This document shows, piece after piece, positions 40,255 to 48,572 of a DNA stretch of 48,709 nt. A model generated the notes under the pieces. The model was not told the origin of the DNA. It ran no database searches and saw only the letters and a program-made list of their open reading frames with translations. Source of the stretch: SAR202 cluster bacterium bin16 (lineage in GTDB: Bacteria; Chloroflexota; Dehalococcoidia; Lucifugimonadales; Australimonadaceae); assembly GCA_002238425.1 (NCBI GenBank), contig MPMJ01000021.1:1-48709 (forward strand). The letters run 5' to 3'. A program made the position numbers and the translations under genes. Within the stretch, counting starts at the first letter, position 1. Every line of letters begins with the position of its first letter.

Positions 40255-40854
40255 ATGGCAACAGAGCGGAAGAAACGCAAACCGCAGCCTCCTGAGGGGA
40301 AAGCCCACGGGCACTCGGCGGAACCTTTGCCACCGGACGAAGCAGACCCTGCCCACTCGCGTTGGATGGAGGAACGGCAGGACATGGCCGAGAAGCAGGG
40401 GGAGAAGCCTCCCAAGCTTACCGGCGAGGCGCTCGTTCGCGCCATGGTGGCGGACGAGAAACTCGTGCGGGAGACGAATGAAGCGTTCGACCGCCATCGG
40501 GCAGGAGATGATTCTCCTGGCCTCTTTGTTCGCGCGGGGTCTATCAAAGCCTGGTTGGACGACCCGTCGCGCCCTGACCCCCTGAAGATACCGCCGCTCT
40601 CTCCCGAGGAAGAAGTAGATACCGCTCACTCGCGCCGGATGGAAGAACGCCAGGACACGGCCGGGAAGCAGGGCAGGAAACCTCCGAAACTCACCGGCGA
40701 CGCGTTGCGCCAGGCCGTGCTCGCGGACGAGGAACTCCTCGCGGGGACGCTCGATGCTTGGAACCGGGCTGAAGCGGGGGAGCCTGCGTATGCGGTAAGC
40801 GCGATTGCGATCAAGGCTTGGCTGAATGACCCATCCCGGCCACGCCCCATTTAA
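40255..40854 (+). CDS. Internally duplicated antitoxin of a relE/parE-like module
   Basis: A 199-residue protein from ATG 40255. TATACT upstream at about 40215 is a plausible -10. Two halves repeat each other: AHSRWMEERQDMAEKQGEKP then PKLTGEALVRAMVADEKLV and IKAWLDDPSRPDP, versus AHSRRMEERQDTAGKQGRKP then PKLTGDALRQAVLADEELL and IKAWLNDPSRPRP. The LTGEALARAMAADEELV unit recurs singly in the antitoxin at 45010-45186, which defines this as a doubled antitoxin. It overlaps the toxin gene by 29 nt. Confidence 0.75.
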   Translation: MATERKKRKPQPPEGKAHGHSAEPLPPDEADPAHSRWMEERQDMAEKQGEKPPKLTGEALVRAMVADEKLVRETNEAFDRHRAGDDSPGLFVRAGSIKAWLDDPSRPDPLKIPPLSPEEEVDTAHSRRMEERQDTAGKQGRKPPKLTGDALRQAVLADEELLAGTLDAWNRAEAGEPAYAVSAIAIKAWLNDPSRPRPI

Positions 40855-41114
40855 CGTTGTTCTCGGTCCGCGTGCCAGGAGTTTCCTCGACAGCCTCTCT
40901 CCGAGGTCCTACGGGCGCGCCATGGCGACCGTCCACGACCTCGTAGACGACCCGCATCCCGACGACGAGACCCGTATTTCCATCCCGTTTCCCTTCCCGT
41001 TCGGCACACTCGCCTACAGGACCAACGGCTTCTTCATCACGTACTGGATCGAGAATGTCGGAAACGATACGTGTGCTGAACATCGTTTGGGAGAACCCTG
41101 ACTACTGGGGCTGA
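40826..41114 (+). pseudogene. RelE/ParE-like toxin with C-terminal frameshift
   Basis: From ATG 40826 the protein reads MTHPGHAPFNVVLGPRARSF, FPFPFGTLAYRTNGFFITYW and IENVG. As written it ends after 91 residues with NDTCAEHRLGEP. One base fewer in the AAA near 41064-41066 gives TIRVLNIVWENPDYWG and a stop at 41112, exactly 95 residues. That matches the intact relative at 44751-45038, which ends TIRIYTVSRDTGQYWG. The toxin is probably inactivated in its last strand, or the extra A is a sequencing error. Confidence 0.7.
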
Positions 41115-41157
41115 CGCTTGCCGCCGCGACACTCGGGCGGGTAGCATCGCCTGCGCT

Positions 41158-42036
41158 ATGAGACCCTTCCGCTTGCATGAACCCACGACCGTGCACGAGG
41201 CCGCGTCCGCGCTCGCCGCCGCCGGCGGCGGCGCTGCGCTCTATGCCGGCGGCACCGAGCTGCTGCTCGCGATGAAGTCCGGCCTGCTCGCCTACGACAC
41301 GCTTATCAACGTGAAGAGCATCCCCGGACTCGAAGCCGTGTCGGCCGATAACGGCAGCGTCGTCATCGGCGCGAGCGCAACCCATACCGCCGTCGAGCAC
41401 GACCCGCTCGTGCGCGAGCGCCTGCCCCTGCTATCGGAGGTCGAGCACGGGGTCGCGAATCTCCGCGTGCGGAACGTCGGTACCCTCGCGGGCAACCTCT
41501 GCTTCGCCGAACCCCACTCCGATCCCGCAACGCTGCTCCTCGTCTACGAGGCCGAGTTGGACGTTGCGGGGCCGTCCGGCTCGCGCCGCATCGCCGTCGG
41601 CGATCTGCAGACCGGCTCGTACGAGACCTCGCTCGAACCGGACGAGCTGCTGACCGCCGTGCGCGTACCTGTCCTTCAGGCAGGCGTGCGCGCCGCCTAC
41701 TCGAAGTTCGGCTACCACCACCGCCCGACGCTCGGCATCGCCGCTGCGCTGGCGGTGGTGGACGGCGTCGTCACCGACGCGCGCCTCGCGCTCGGCTGCG
41801 TCTCGCCCGTGGCACGCCGGCTGCCGCGCTCGGAGGACGTCCTGCGCGGCGAACGCATCGACGGCCTGACCGAAGGCGCATCCGCGCTCCGCGAGGCGTC
41901 CCGCCTGGCGTCCGAGGACGCTGACACCGTCGAGGACATGCATGGCGGCGTCGACTACAAAGAGCACCTCGTGCGCGTCTTCCTGGAGCGGACACTCCTG
42001 CGCGCGCTGGCTCAGAACGGAGGCGGCGATGCCTGA
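41158..42036 (+). CDS. Molybdenum hydroxylase FAD subunit (CoxM-like), set 2
   Basis: A 292-residue protein from ATG 41158 (MRPFRLHEPTTVHEAASALA). LYAGGTELLLAMK is the canonical first FAD motif. VANLRVRNVGTLAGNLCFAE is the second. DYKEHLVRVFLERTLLRAL is the normal C-terminal helix. It overlaps the next gene by 8 nt. Compared with set 1 the flavin motif is complete. Confidence 0.92.
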   Translation: MRPFRLHEPTTVHEAASALAAAGGGAALYAGGTELLLAMKSGLLAYDTLINVKSIPGLEAVSADNGSVVIGASATHTAVEHDPLVRERLPLLSEVEHGVANLRVRNVGTLAGNLCFAEPHSDPATLLLVYEAELDVAGPSGSRRIAVGDLQTGSYETSLEPDELLTAVRVPVLQAGVRAAYSKFGYHHRPTLGIAAALAVVDGVVTDARLALGCVSPVARRLPRSEDVLRGERIDGLTEGASALREASRLASEDADTVEDMHGGVDYKEHLVRVFLERTLLRALAQNGGGDA

Positions 42037-42511
42037 GGCACAGGCCGCGATGGCGGTCGAATTCGAACTGAACGGCGCGCCGGTCGAGGCCACGGTCGAA
42101 CCGCAAACCCCGCTCATCGACATGCTGCGCGAGCGGTTCGGCCTCACCGGCACGAAACGCTCCTGCGACGTCCAGGTATGCGGCGCGTGTACCGTGCTGC
42201 TGGACGGCGCTCCCGTCAGCTCCTGCACCGTACCCGCGTTCGAGGCGCGGGGCAGGGCAGTGCTGACGGTGGAGGGTTTCGCGGCGGACGAAGGCTCGTC
42301 ACCGCTCATCGAGGCGTTCGTCAACAATGCGGCGTTCCAGTGCGGCTTCTGCACGCCGGGCATGCTCCTGGCAGCGAAGTCCCTTCTCGACGCCGACCCC
42401 GCTCCCTCCGAGGACGCGATCAAGGACTACATGCGCGGCAACGTCTGCCGGTGTACCGGCTACAAGAAGATCGTGGAGGCCGTCCACGAAGCGGCGGAGG
42501 CGAGCCGATGA
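42029..42511 (+). CDS. Molybdenum hydroxylase [2Fe-2S] subunit (CoxS-like), set 2
   Basis: A 160-residue protein from ATG 42029. The clusters are CDVQVCGACTVLLDGAPVSSC and CGFCTPG with CRCTGYKK. Its stop TGA shares bases with the ATG of the large subunit (ATGA). The set-2 gene order M-S-L, FAD subunit first, is typical of Cox-like operons. Confidence 0.92.
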   Translation: MPEAQAAMAVEFELNGAPVEATVEPQTPLIDMLRERFGLTGTKRSCDVQVCGACTVLLDGAPVSSCTVPAFEARGRAVLTVEGFAADEGSSPLIEAFVNNAAFQCGFCTPGMLLAAKSLLDADPAPSEDAIKDYMRGNVCRCTGYKKIVEAVHEAAEASR

Positions 42512-44754
42512 CGACGCGCGAGTTCAAAACGGTCGGCACGGCAGTACGCCGAGTGGACGCGGACGACAAGCTGTCGGGCCGCGCGCAGTTCACCGGCGAC
42601 CTCCAGGTCCCCGGTATGGCGTTCTGCAAACTCGTGACCAGCCCGCTGCCGCACGCCCGCATCACGCGTGTTGATGCAAGCCGGGCGCGGGCGCTCCCCG
42701 GCGTCTACGCCGTGCTGACCGCAGCCGAGCTCGTCAACATGGAGACGCACTACGGCTCCGACAAGAAGGACCGCCCCGTCATCGCCATGAACAAGGTGCG
42801 CTTCCAGGGCGAGCCTGTCGCCGCAGTCGCCGCAGTCGATCTCGCGACCGCTGAAGCTGCGGTCGAACTCGTCGAGGTCGAGTACGAGGAACTGCCGACG
42901 GTCACCGGCATCGACGAAGCACTCGCCGAGGCTGGCGAACCCGTGCACGACTCCAACTTCTGCCACGAGTACGGCTACGAGTGGGGCGACGTCGACGCCG
43001 CCTTCCGCGAGTGCGACCGCATCTTCGAGGACACCTTCGAGTTCCCGATGGTCTACCACTACGCGATGGAGCCGCACACCTGCATCGCGAGTTACGAACC
43101 GGACCGCATCCGCCTCTGGACGTCGGCGCAGCACCCGTTCCTCGTCCAGGCGGAGATTGCCCGCCTCTTCGGGCGCCAGCTCGACCAGGTGCAGGTCGTC
43201 GTCCCGTTCGTTGGCGGCGGCTACGGCAGCAAGTCGTACACCAAGATCGAACCACTCGTGACGGCCCTCAGCCGCGAGGCCGGCAGGCCGGTGCGCCTCG
43301 CCCTCAGCGTCGACGAAGCCATGCGGACGGTGCGCCGCCACGCCGCCCGCGGCACCATCCGCACCGGCGTGATGAACGACGGCACCATCGTCGCCCGCGA
43401 GTGCACCGGCTACGTCGACACCGGCGGCTACACCGACAACGGTGTCCGTGTGACCGAGCGCTTCGGCGACCGCATGCCCGGCCCCTACTCACTGGCGAAC
43501 GTCCGGGTGAAGACGTACGGCCTCTTCACGAACTCGACACCCGCGGGCTCCTACCGCTCTATCGGTGGACCGCAGGCCATCTGGGTGTGCGAGTCGCAGA
43601 TAGACGTCATCGCCCATGAGCTCGGCATCGACCCCTTCGAGTTCCGCGTCAAGAACATCGTCAGCCAGGGCGAGGAGGTGCGGCGCGGTAAGCGCCCTCT
43701 CGAAGGCGACATGGAGTTCGCCCTCCGCAAGGTCGCCGACGAGTTCGGATGGGACTCTTGGACGCCCGGCCCCACGCCCCCCGGCGTGAAGCGCGGCATC
43801 GGATTCGCCTGCGGCGTGACCAACTCCGGCGCGAGCCCGACCTCCACCTCGATCGTGCGCCTCCACGCCGACGGCAGCGCGACCATCTACATGGGCAGCG
43901 CGGAGATGGGGCAGGGGTCACGCTCGGTCATGGCGCAGATCGCTGCTGAAGAGATGCGCATCCCGTACGAGAAGGTGCGTGTCGTCGCGTCGGACACCTC
44001 GGCGGTGCCGTGGGACCGCTCGACCGGCTCCAGCCGCTCGACGACGCTCATGGGCCTCGCCATCCACGACGCAGCGGTCGACGTTCGCACGCAGGTGCTC
44101 GACCTCGCAGCGGAACATTTCGAGGCGTTCCCCGAGGAGATCGAGGCCGAGGACGGGCGAGCGTCGTTCAAAGGCGAGACCATCACGTTCTCGCAGTTGG
44201 TGCGCAACATGTTCGGCGGCTCCGGCGGCGAACTCATCGGCCGGGGCTACGTCACCTCGAAGCACGCCAGCGGCAAGCTCCGTCAGGACCCGGTCTTCTG
44301 GGAAGTGAGCATCGGCGCCGCGGAGGTCGAGGTGGATACCGCCACCGGCGAGGTGCGCCTGCTCCGCTACTACTCCATCTCCGACCCCGGCAAGGCCATC
44401 AACCCCAAGCAGGTCGAGGGCCAGGACGAAGGCGCGGCGATGCAGGCCATCGGCCACACGCTCTTCGAAGAGATGCTCTACGAGGACGGCCAACTCCTGA
44501 ACCCGAACCTCGTCGACTACCGTGTCCCCGTATTCACCGACCTCCCGGACGAGTTCGAGACGGTCCTCATCGAGAGCGGAAACGGCCCCGGCCCCTACGG
44601 CGCGAAGGGCGTCGGCGAGGGCGGCATCGTCTGCGTCGCGCCCGCCGTAGCGAACGCCGTCTTCAACGCCACCGGCGTCCGCATCTCCACCCTCCCCCTC
44701 ACCCCCGAGCGCGTCTGGCGCGCCCTCCACGATGCAGGGAAGGCGGTGGACTAG
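42508..44754 (+). CDS. Molybdenum hydroxylase large subunit (CoxL-like), set 2
   Basis: A 748-residue protein from ATG 42508. Molybdopterin motifs seen: FVGGGYGSKSYTKIEPLVTA, GSAEMGQGSRSVMAQIAAEE and GPYGAKGVGEGGIVCVAPAV with the catalytic Glu. The active-site loop position reads AGSYRSIGGPQ, again unlike CO dehydrogenase. It shares only general similarity with set 1, so the two sets are not a recent duplication. Substrate unknown; a nicotinate-, aromatic- or purine-like ring is likely. Confidence 0.92.
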   Translation: MTTREFKTVGTAVRRVDADDKLSGRAQFTGDLQVPGMAFCKLVTSPLPHARITRVDASRARALPGVYAVLTAAELVNMETHYGSDKKDRPVIAMNKVRFQGEPVAAVAAVDLATAEAAVELVEVEYEELPTVTGIDEALAEAGEPVHDSNFCHEYGYEWGDVDAAFRECDRIFEDTFEFPMVYHYAMEPHTCIASYEPDRIRLWTSAQHPFLVQAEIARLFGRQLDQVQVVVPFVGGGYGSKSYTKIEPLVTALSREAGRPVRLALSVDEAMRTVRRHAARGTIRTGVMNDGTIVARECTGYVDTGGYTDNGVRVTERFGDRMPGPYSLANVRVKTYGLFTNSTPAGSYRSIGGPQAIWVCESQIDVIAHELGIDPFEFRVKNIVSQGEEVRRGKRPLEGDMEFALRKVADEFGWDSWTPGPTPPGVKRGIGFACGVTNSGASPTSTSIVRLHADGSATIYMGSAEMGQGSRSVMAQIAAEEMRIPYEKVRVVASDTSAVPWDRSTGSSRSTTLMGLAIHDAAVDVRTQVLDLAAEHFEAFPEEIEAEDGRASFKGETITFSQLVRNMFGGSGGELIGRGYVTSKHASGKLRQDPVFWEVSIGAAEVEVDTATGEVRLLRYYSISDPGKAINPKQVEGQDEGAAMQAIGHTLFEEMLYEDGQLLNPNLVDYRVPVFTDLPDEFETVLIESGNGPGPYGAKGVGEGGIVCVAPAVANAVFNATGVRISTLPLTPERVWRALHDAGKAVD

Positions 44755-45038
44755 CCCCAGTACTGCCCGGTATCGCGCGAGACGGTGTAGATGCGTATCG
44801 TGGCAGCGTTCTCGAAGCCGTACGTGATGAAGAACCCACTCACGCGATACGCGATTGTGCCGTATAGGAATGGGAAGGGCAGCCAGATCTTCGCGACTCC
44901 GTCCGCCTGAGGATGGTCCATCAGATGGTCGACGGCTGCCTGTACTACCTGTCGCTCCGCAGGTGGTAGCGTCCGCAGGAAATCGCGGGCAACCTGATCC
45001 CAGAATACGTCAACGGGCGTTGAGTTCCCGTTTGACAT
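44751..45038 (-). CDS. RelE/ParE-like toxin
   Basis: A 95-residue protein from ATG 45038 (MSNGNSTPVDVFWDQVARDF). LPFPFLYGTIAYRVSGFFIT and ENAATIRIYTVSRDTGQYWG form the last strands of the RelE fold. It is the intact relative of the toxin at 40826. Its stop overlaps the convergent molybdenum large-subunit stop by 4 bp, and its start overlaps the antitoxin by 29 nt, the same overlap as the other module. Confidence 0.75.
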   Translation of the reverse strand: MSNGNSTPVDVFWDQVARDFLRTLPPAERQVVQAAVDHLMDHPQADGVAKIWLPFPFLYGTIAYRVSGFFITYGFENAATIRIYTVSRDTGQYWG

Positions 45039-45186
45039 CTTCCCAACTGATACCAGGTTCGCCTGCATCGGCGCGTTGCTTGGCCGCGTTGGAAGCAGCC
45101 ACGAGTTCTTCATCGGCAGCCATCGCGCGCGCTAGAGCCTCGCCAGTGAGAGGCTCTGGTTCGCTTTCTTGCTTGCGCATCGCCAT
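45010..45186 (-). CDS. Single-unit antitoxin of the same family
   Basis: A 58-residue protein from ATG 45186 (MAMRKQESEPEPLTGEALAR) with AGGAGG upstream. One copy of the LTGEALARAMAADEELV helix is followed by EPGISWEDVKRELNAR. It is acidic and small, as expected of an antitoxin. Confidence 0.75.
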   Translation of the reverse strand: MAMRKQESEPEPLTGEALARAMAADEELVAASNAAKQRADAGEPGISWEDVKRELNAR

Positions 45187-45231
45187 GTTCGTCCTCCTAA
45201 CGGCCACGAGAAGACTGCGAGCGAGTTCCTG

Positions 45232-45429
45232 TCATGGCATCAAGGCCCCGGAGCTGCCGCCGGACCTCCTCAGGGCTTCCGTGGCGGATGTAGAGCCCCT
45301 TCTCCCCGGCTGCCTTACGCCGCGGGACTCTTCGTATTGAGCCTGGGCGTCGTCAGCCCTGCTCAACGCCTCGCGACGCAGCGCCTCGCCTTCCGGCGTC
45401 AGCTGAACTTTCTTGCGAGCATTAGCCAT
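45232..45429 (-). CDS. Small charged hypothetical protein
   Basis: A 65-residue protein from ATG 45429 with GGAGG seven bases upstream. MANARKKVQLTPEGEALRRE and ALSRADDAQAQYEESRGVRQ look like one long helix. It precedes the toxin-antitoxin pair on the same strand by 45 bp and may belong to the same transcript. No family recognised. Confidence 0.5.
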   Translation of the reverse strand: MANARKKVQLTPEGEALRREALSRADDAQAQYEESRGVRQPGRRGSTSATEALRRSGGSSGALMP

Positions 45430-45526
45430 AGTTCAGCCTCCGCGCTCACGCCTGAGCGCGCTGCCTACATTCTACCATCGGCCTCTCGGCACTCCATGCC
45501 GTGTTACACACGGCTAGCTACGACGT

Positions 45527-46147
45527 TCACCCAAGGCTCCCGAACATCTCGATGGGCGTCTGGCGCGGACCGTAGCCCTGCCAGTACTCGCCTGTCTCCG
45601 GCCGGTAGCGGCCCTGCAGGTGGTTGCCCGCCTTGTTGCTGCGGATGATGACCGCAACCGAGCGCTCGCCCACCGTGTTCTCCCGGTGAATCTCGTACGG
45701 CCCGACGAGGTCGATCTCTCCGGGGCCCACGTAAACGTTCGACGCCAGCGTGATCTCGGCGTAGTCCGGGCGTGAGCGGTCGTCGTGCCGGTCGTAGCGC
45801 TCGATGCGCTCGTGGCCGTCGAGTACGCCGTAGAGCGTGTAGATGTAGCCGTGGTCGTGGATGCCGGAGAGCCTGCCCTGGCGCGACTCGCCCTTGACCA
45901 GGCCGTTGATGGCGAACCCGAAGTCCGGGTCCTCGTAGAAGATGAGGTTCTCGCCGCGTCCCTCCTTGGCCACGCAGTCGGGCCAGTTCTGCGACGCCTC
46001 GATGACCGTCGGGTCGGCGAGCAGCTCCGCAAGGATGGGCGTGAGCGCCTGCCAGCGCTTGTCGAGGTCAGTCTCGCTTTCGAACAGCTCCCGGGTCTTG
46101 CTGATGAAACGGTCCAGCGCGTTCTGTGTCCTCGTCTCAACGACCAT
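45527..46147 (-). CDS. Cupin-fold protein, cysteine-dioxygenase-like
   Basis: A 206-residue protein from ATG 46147. The metal site is in SGIHDHGYIYTLYGVLDGHE (His-x-His) and VGPYEIHRENTVGERSVAVI (third His). A helical N-terminal part (DRFISKTRELFESETDLDKR) precedes the barrel, as in thiol dioxygenases. It should be a mononuclear iron enzyme or a binding protein. The substrate is not readable. The bicupin gene diverges 230 bp away. Confidence 0.75.
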   Translation of the reverse strand: MVVETRTQNALDRFISKTRELFESETDLDKRWQALTPILAELLADPTVIEASQNWPDCVAKEGRGENLIFYEDPDFGFAINGLVKGESRQGRLSGIHDHGYIYTLYGVLDGHERIERYDRHDDRSRPDYAEITLASNVYVGPGEIDLVGPYEIHRENTVGERSVAVIIRSNKAGNHLQGRYRPETGEYWQGYGPRQTPIEMFGSLG

Positions 46148-46225
46148 GGCGGCTCCTCCCTTGTCGTCTGTCTGTTGATGGGAGTGTGCGCCCGCCGCGA
46201 GACGTAGTCAAGCGTCCTCAAACCT

Positions 46226-46303
46226 CGTCATTCCCGCGAAAAGCGGGGATCAAGATGTGCCCTGGGGTGGGTGTCCGGTGTAGGGGCGTCCCTTGTGGGC
46301 GCC
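46226..46303. repeat. REP family II plus family III arm
   Basis: CGTCATTCCCGCGAAAAGCG at 46226, and GTGTCCGGTGTAGGGGCGTC then CCTTGTGGGCGCC at 46271, lying between the two divergent cupin genes. Confidence 0.75.
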
Positions 46304-46380
46304 TAAGCCTCCCCCCAGCGTGCACACGCCACACGGCTGGCGTATGGTTGCGGCGCGGAACCTGACACAAGGAGGGAACC

Positions 46381-47541
46381 ATGACCACCGACGCCGATGC
46401 GGCCATCAAGTACGCGCCGACCCCCGACGGACTGGAGGACTTCTCGATACCCGATCCCTACGCCGACTGGCTGAAGGCTGAGGGCGTGAAGGTCATCGTC
46501 GACTACGCCTTCGACGACATCGCGAACGTCGAGCTCGGCCCGTGGGAGCGCAAGGGCGGGAAGGGCGCCGTCATCAACATCCCCTACCACGTCCTCACCA
46601 ACGACACTCACATCGTCGAGATCGACCCCGGCGGCAGTTCGGAGCCGGAGCACCACGTCTACGAGGAGTACGTCTACATCGTCTCCGGGCGCGGCGCGAC
46701 CAGCATCTGGCCGCAGGGCAGCGAGGACAAGAAGACGTTCGAGTGGAAGAAGGGCAGCCTCTTCTCCATCCCGCTCAACTGCTGGTACCAGCACTTCAAC
46801 GGCAGCGGCTCCGAGCCCGCGCGCTACCTCGCCGTGACGACCGCCCCGCCGAACATGCGCCTCTTCAGCGACAACGACTTCATCTTCCAGTGCGACTACC
46901 CGTTTAGCAGCCGGTACAGTGGCGAGGAAGACTTCTTCAGCGGCAACGGCAAGCTGTACACCCGGCGCATCTGGGCGTCCAACTTCATGCCGAACGCCCC
47001 GGACATGGCGCTCTACGCCTGGAATGAGCGCGGCGCTGGCGGCATCAACTCCATGTTCGAGATGGCGGGCAACCTCTCGAAGGCCCACATCTCCGAGTTC
47101 CCGGTCGGCACGTACAAGAAAGCGCACCGCCACGGCCCCGGCGCGAACCTCGTACTCCTCAGCGGCGACGCCGGCTTCTCGCTCCTCTGGACGAAGGACG
47201 ACATGTCCGACATCCGCAAGGCGGACTGGAAGGTCGGCTCGCTCGTCATCGTGCCGAACGACGGGACGTACCACCAGCACTTCAACTCCGGCACGCGGCG
47301 GGCGCGCTACATGGCGCTCACACCCGGCACGCACGGCCTGCGCGCGGCTATCCCGCGCGGTCAGGGCGCGGACCAGAGCTTCAAGGCAGGCGGCTACCAG
47401 ATCGAGTACGAGGACGAGGACAAGAAGATCCACGACATCTACGAGGCGGAACTGGAGAAGAACGGCGTCACCTGCCGGATGAAGGCCTTCATCTCCTACT
47501 GCAACGGCGAAGTCGGCCCCACCTCCGCCCGCGACACTTAG
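46381..47541 (+). CDS. Two-domain cupin (bicupin) protein
   Basis: A 386-residue protein from ATG 46381 (AAGGAGGGAACC upstream). The first cupin is around HHVYEEYVYIVSGRGATSIW (residues about 95-115). The second is around KAHRHGPGANLVLLSGDAGF (about 242-262) with HQHFN later. The order and spacing resemble gentisate-dioxygenase-like bicupins that split hydroxylated aromatic rings. With the Rieske and FAD oxygenases this fits ring catabolism. Catalytic activity is inferred, not shown. Confidence 0.8.
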   Translation: MTTDADAAIKYAPTPDGLEDFSIPDPYADWLKAEGVKVIVDYAFDDIANVELGPWERKGGKGAVINIPYHVLTNDTHIVEIDPGGSSEPEHHVYEEYVYIVSGRGATSIWPQGSEDKKTFEWKKGSLFSIPLNCWYQHFNGSGSEPARYLAVTTAPPNMRLFSDNDFIFQCDYPFSSRYSGEEDFFSGNGKLYTRRIWASNFMPNAPDMALYAWNERGAGGINSMFEMAGNLSKAHISEFPVGTYKKAHRHGPGANLVLLSGDAGFSLLWTKDDMSDIRKADWKVGSLVIVPNDGTYHQHFNSGTRRARYMALTPGTHGLRAAIPRGQGADQSFKAGGYQIEYEDEDKKIHDIYEAELEKNGVTCRMKAFISYCNGEVGPTSARDT

Positions 47542-47574
47542 ACTCTTCTACACACCCGGCATTCCCGCCCCCTT

Positions 47575-47672
47575 CGTCATTCCCGCGAAGGCGGGAATCC
47601 AGGGTGCCCGCTAGGGCACGCGGCGGTGCGGGGAGGAGTGTCTGGTGTAGGGGCGTTCCCTTGTGGGCGCCC
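47575..47672. repeat. REP family II plus family III arm
   Basis: CGTCATTCCCGCGAAGGCGG at 47575, then TCTGGTGTAGGGGCGTTCCC and TTGTGGGCGCCC at 47641, between the bicupin and SDR genes. Confidence 0.75.
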
Positions 47673-47750
47673 TTGCTTGGGCACGCATGAAGGATGCCTC
47701 TCCAGCCACCCTTGGCACAACTGAAAACCAACTCAAAGGAGACAAACATC

Positions 47751-48548
47751 ATGGACTTCGACCTCACCGGCAGAGTGGCCATCGTTACAGGCGGAGCGCA
47801 GGGACTCGGCCTCGCCTGCTGCAAGGAACTCGCGAAGCACGGCGCGGACATCGTCGTCGTCGCCCGCGAACCCGAGGAAGTGACCACTGGGCGTGCCCGG
47901 CCTCACGCACCGGTGACCGACGCTGTCGCCGCGGTCGAGGCATGGGGCACAAGCGCCCTCGGCATCACCGCCGACGTCCGCGACAAGGCGCAGGTCGACG
48001 CCATGGTCGAGCAGGTGCTCGCCGAGTGCGGGCGCATCGACATCCTTGTGAACGTCGTCGGCGGCAGTTGGGGCGAGACGTTCAAGGCCGGGCCGCTCAT
48101 GGAGCTGACCGAACACGACCTCGTCGAAGCGTACCGCGTGAACGTCGTGACCATGTTCCAGTGCAGCGTTGCTGCCGTCCCCGCGATGAAGCAGCAGGGC
48201 AAGGGCTCCATCATCAACATCGCCTCGGTCGCCGGACGCGCCCCCAGCCCGGACTCTCCGGCCTACGGCGCGGCGAAGGCGGGCGTCATCAACATGACGC
48301 TCTCCATGGCGCAGGCATGGGGGCCCGAGGTCCGCGTGAACGCCATCGCCGTCGGCGGCATCGAGACGCCCCACCGCCCGCGCTGGCGCGAGGACTCGTC
48401 CGCCGCATACGGCCCCGGCGGGGTCTCCGCGATGGGACGCCTCGGCAAGCCCGAGGAGCACGCCGGCACTGTCGTCTGGCTCGCCTCCGACTACGGCGGA
48501 TACATCACCGGCGAGGTCATCGACGCCAACGGCGGTGCCCGCCGCTAG
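47751..48548 (+). CDS. Short-chain dehydrogenase/reductase
   Basis: A 265-residue protein from ATG 47751 (AAGGAGAC upstream). The cofactor loop is TGGAQGLG at residues 13-20. The catalytic residues are Ser 159 (NIASVAG), Tyr 172 and Lys 176 (YGAAKAG). NVVGG is the conserved NNAG variant. It should oxidise an alcohol or reduce a ketone with NAD(P). An insertion of about 15 residues around 44-58 (TTGRARPHAPVTDA) is unusual but in frame. It follows the bicupin on the same strand. Confidence 0.9.
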   Translation: MDFDLTGRVAIVTGGAQGLGLACCKELAKHGADIVVVAREPEEVTTGRARPHAPVTDAVAAVEAWGTSALGITADVRDKAQVDAMVEQVLAECGRIDILVNVVGGSWGETFKAGPLMELTEHDLVEAYRVNVVTMFQCSVAAVPAMKQQGKGSIINIASVAGRAPSPDSPAYGAAKAGVINMTLSMAQAWGPEVRVNAIAVGGIETPHRPRWREDSSAAYGPGGVSAMGRLGKPEEHAGTVVWLASDYGGYITGEVIDANGGARR

Positions 48549-48572
48549 TCGTTCCGTCATCCCCGCTGCCTC

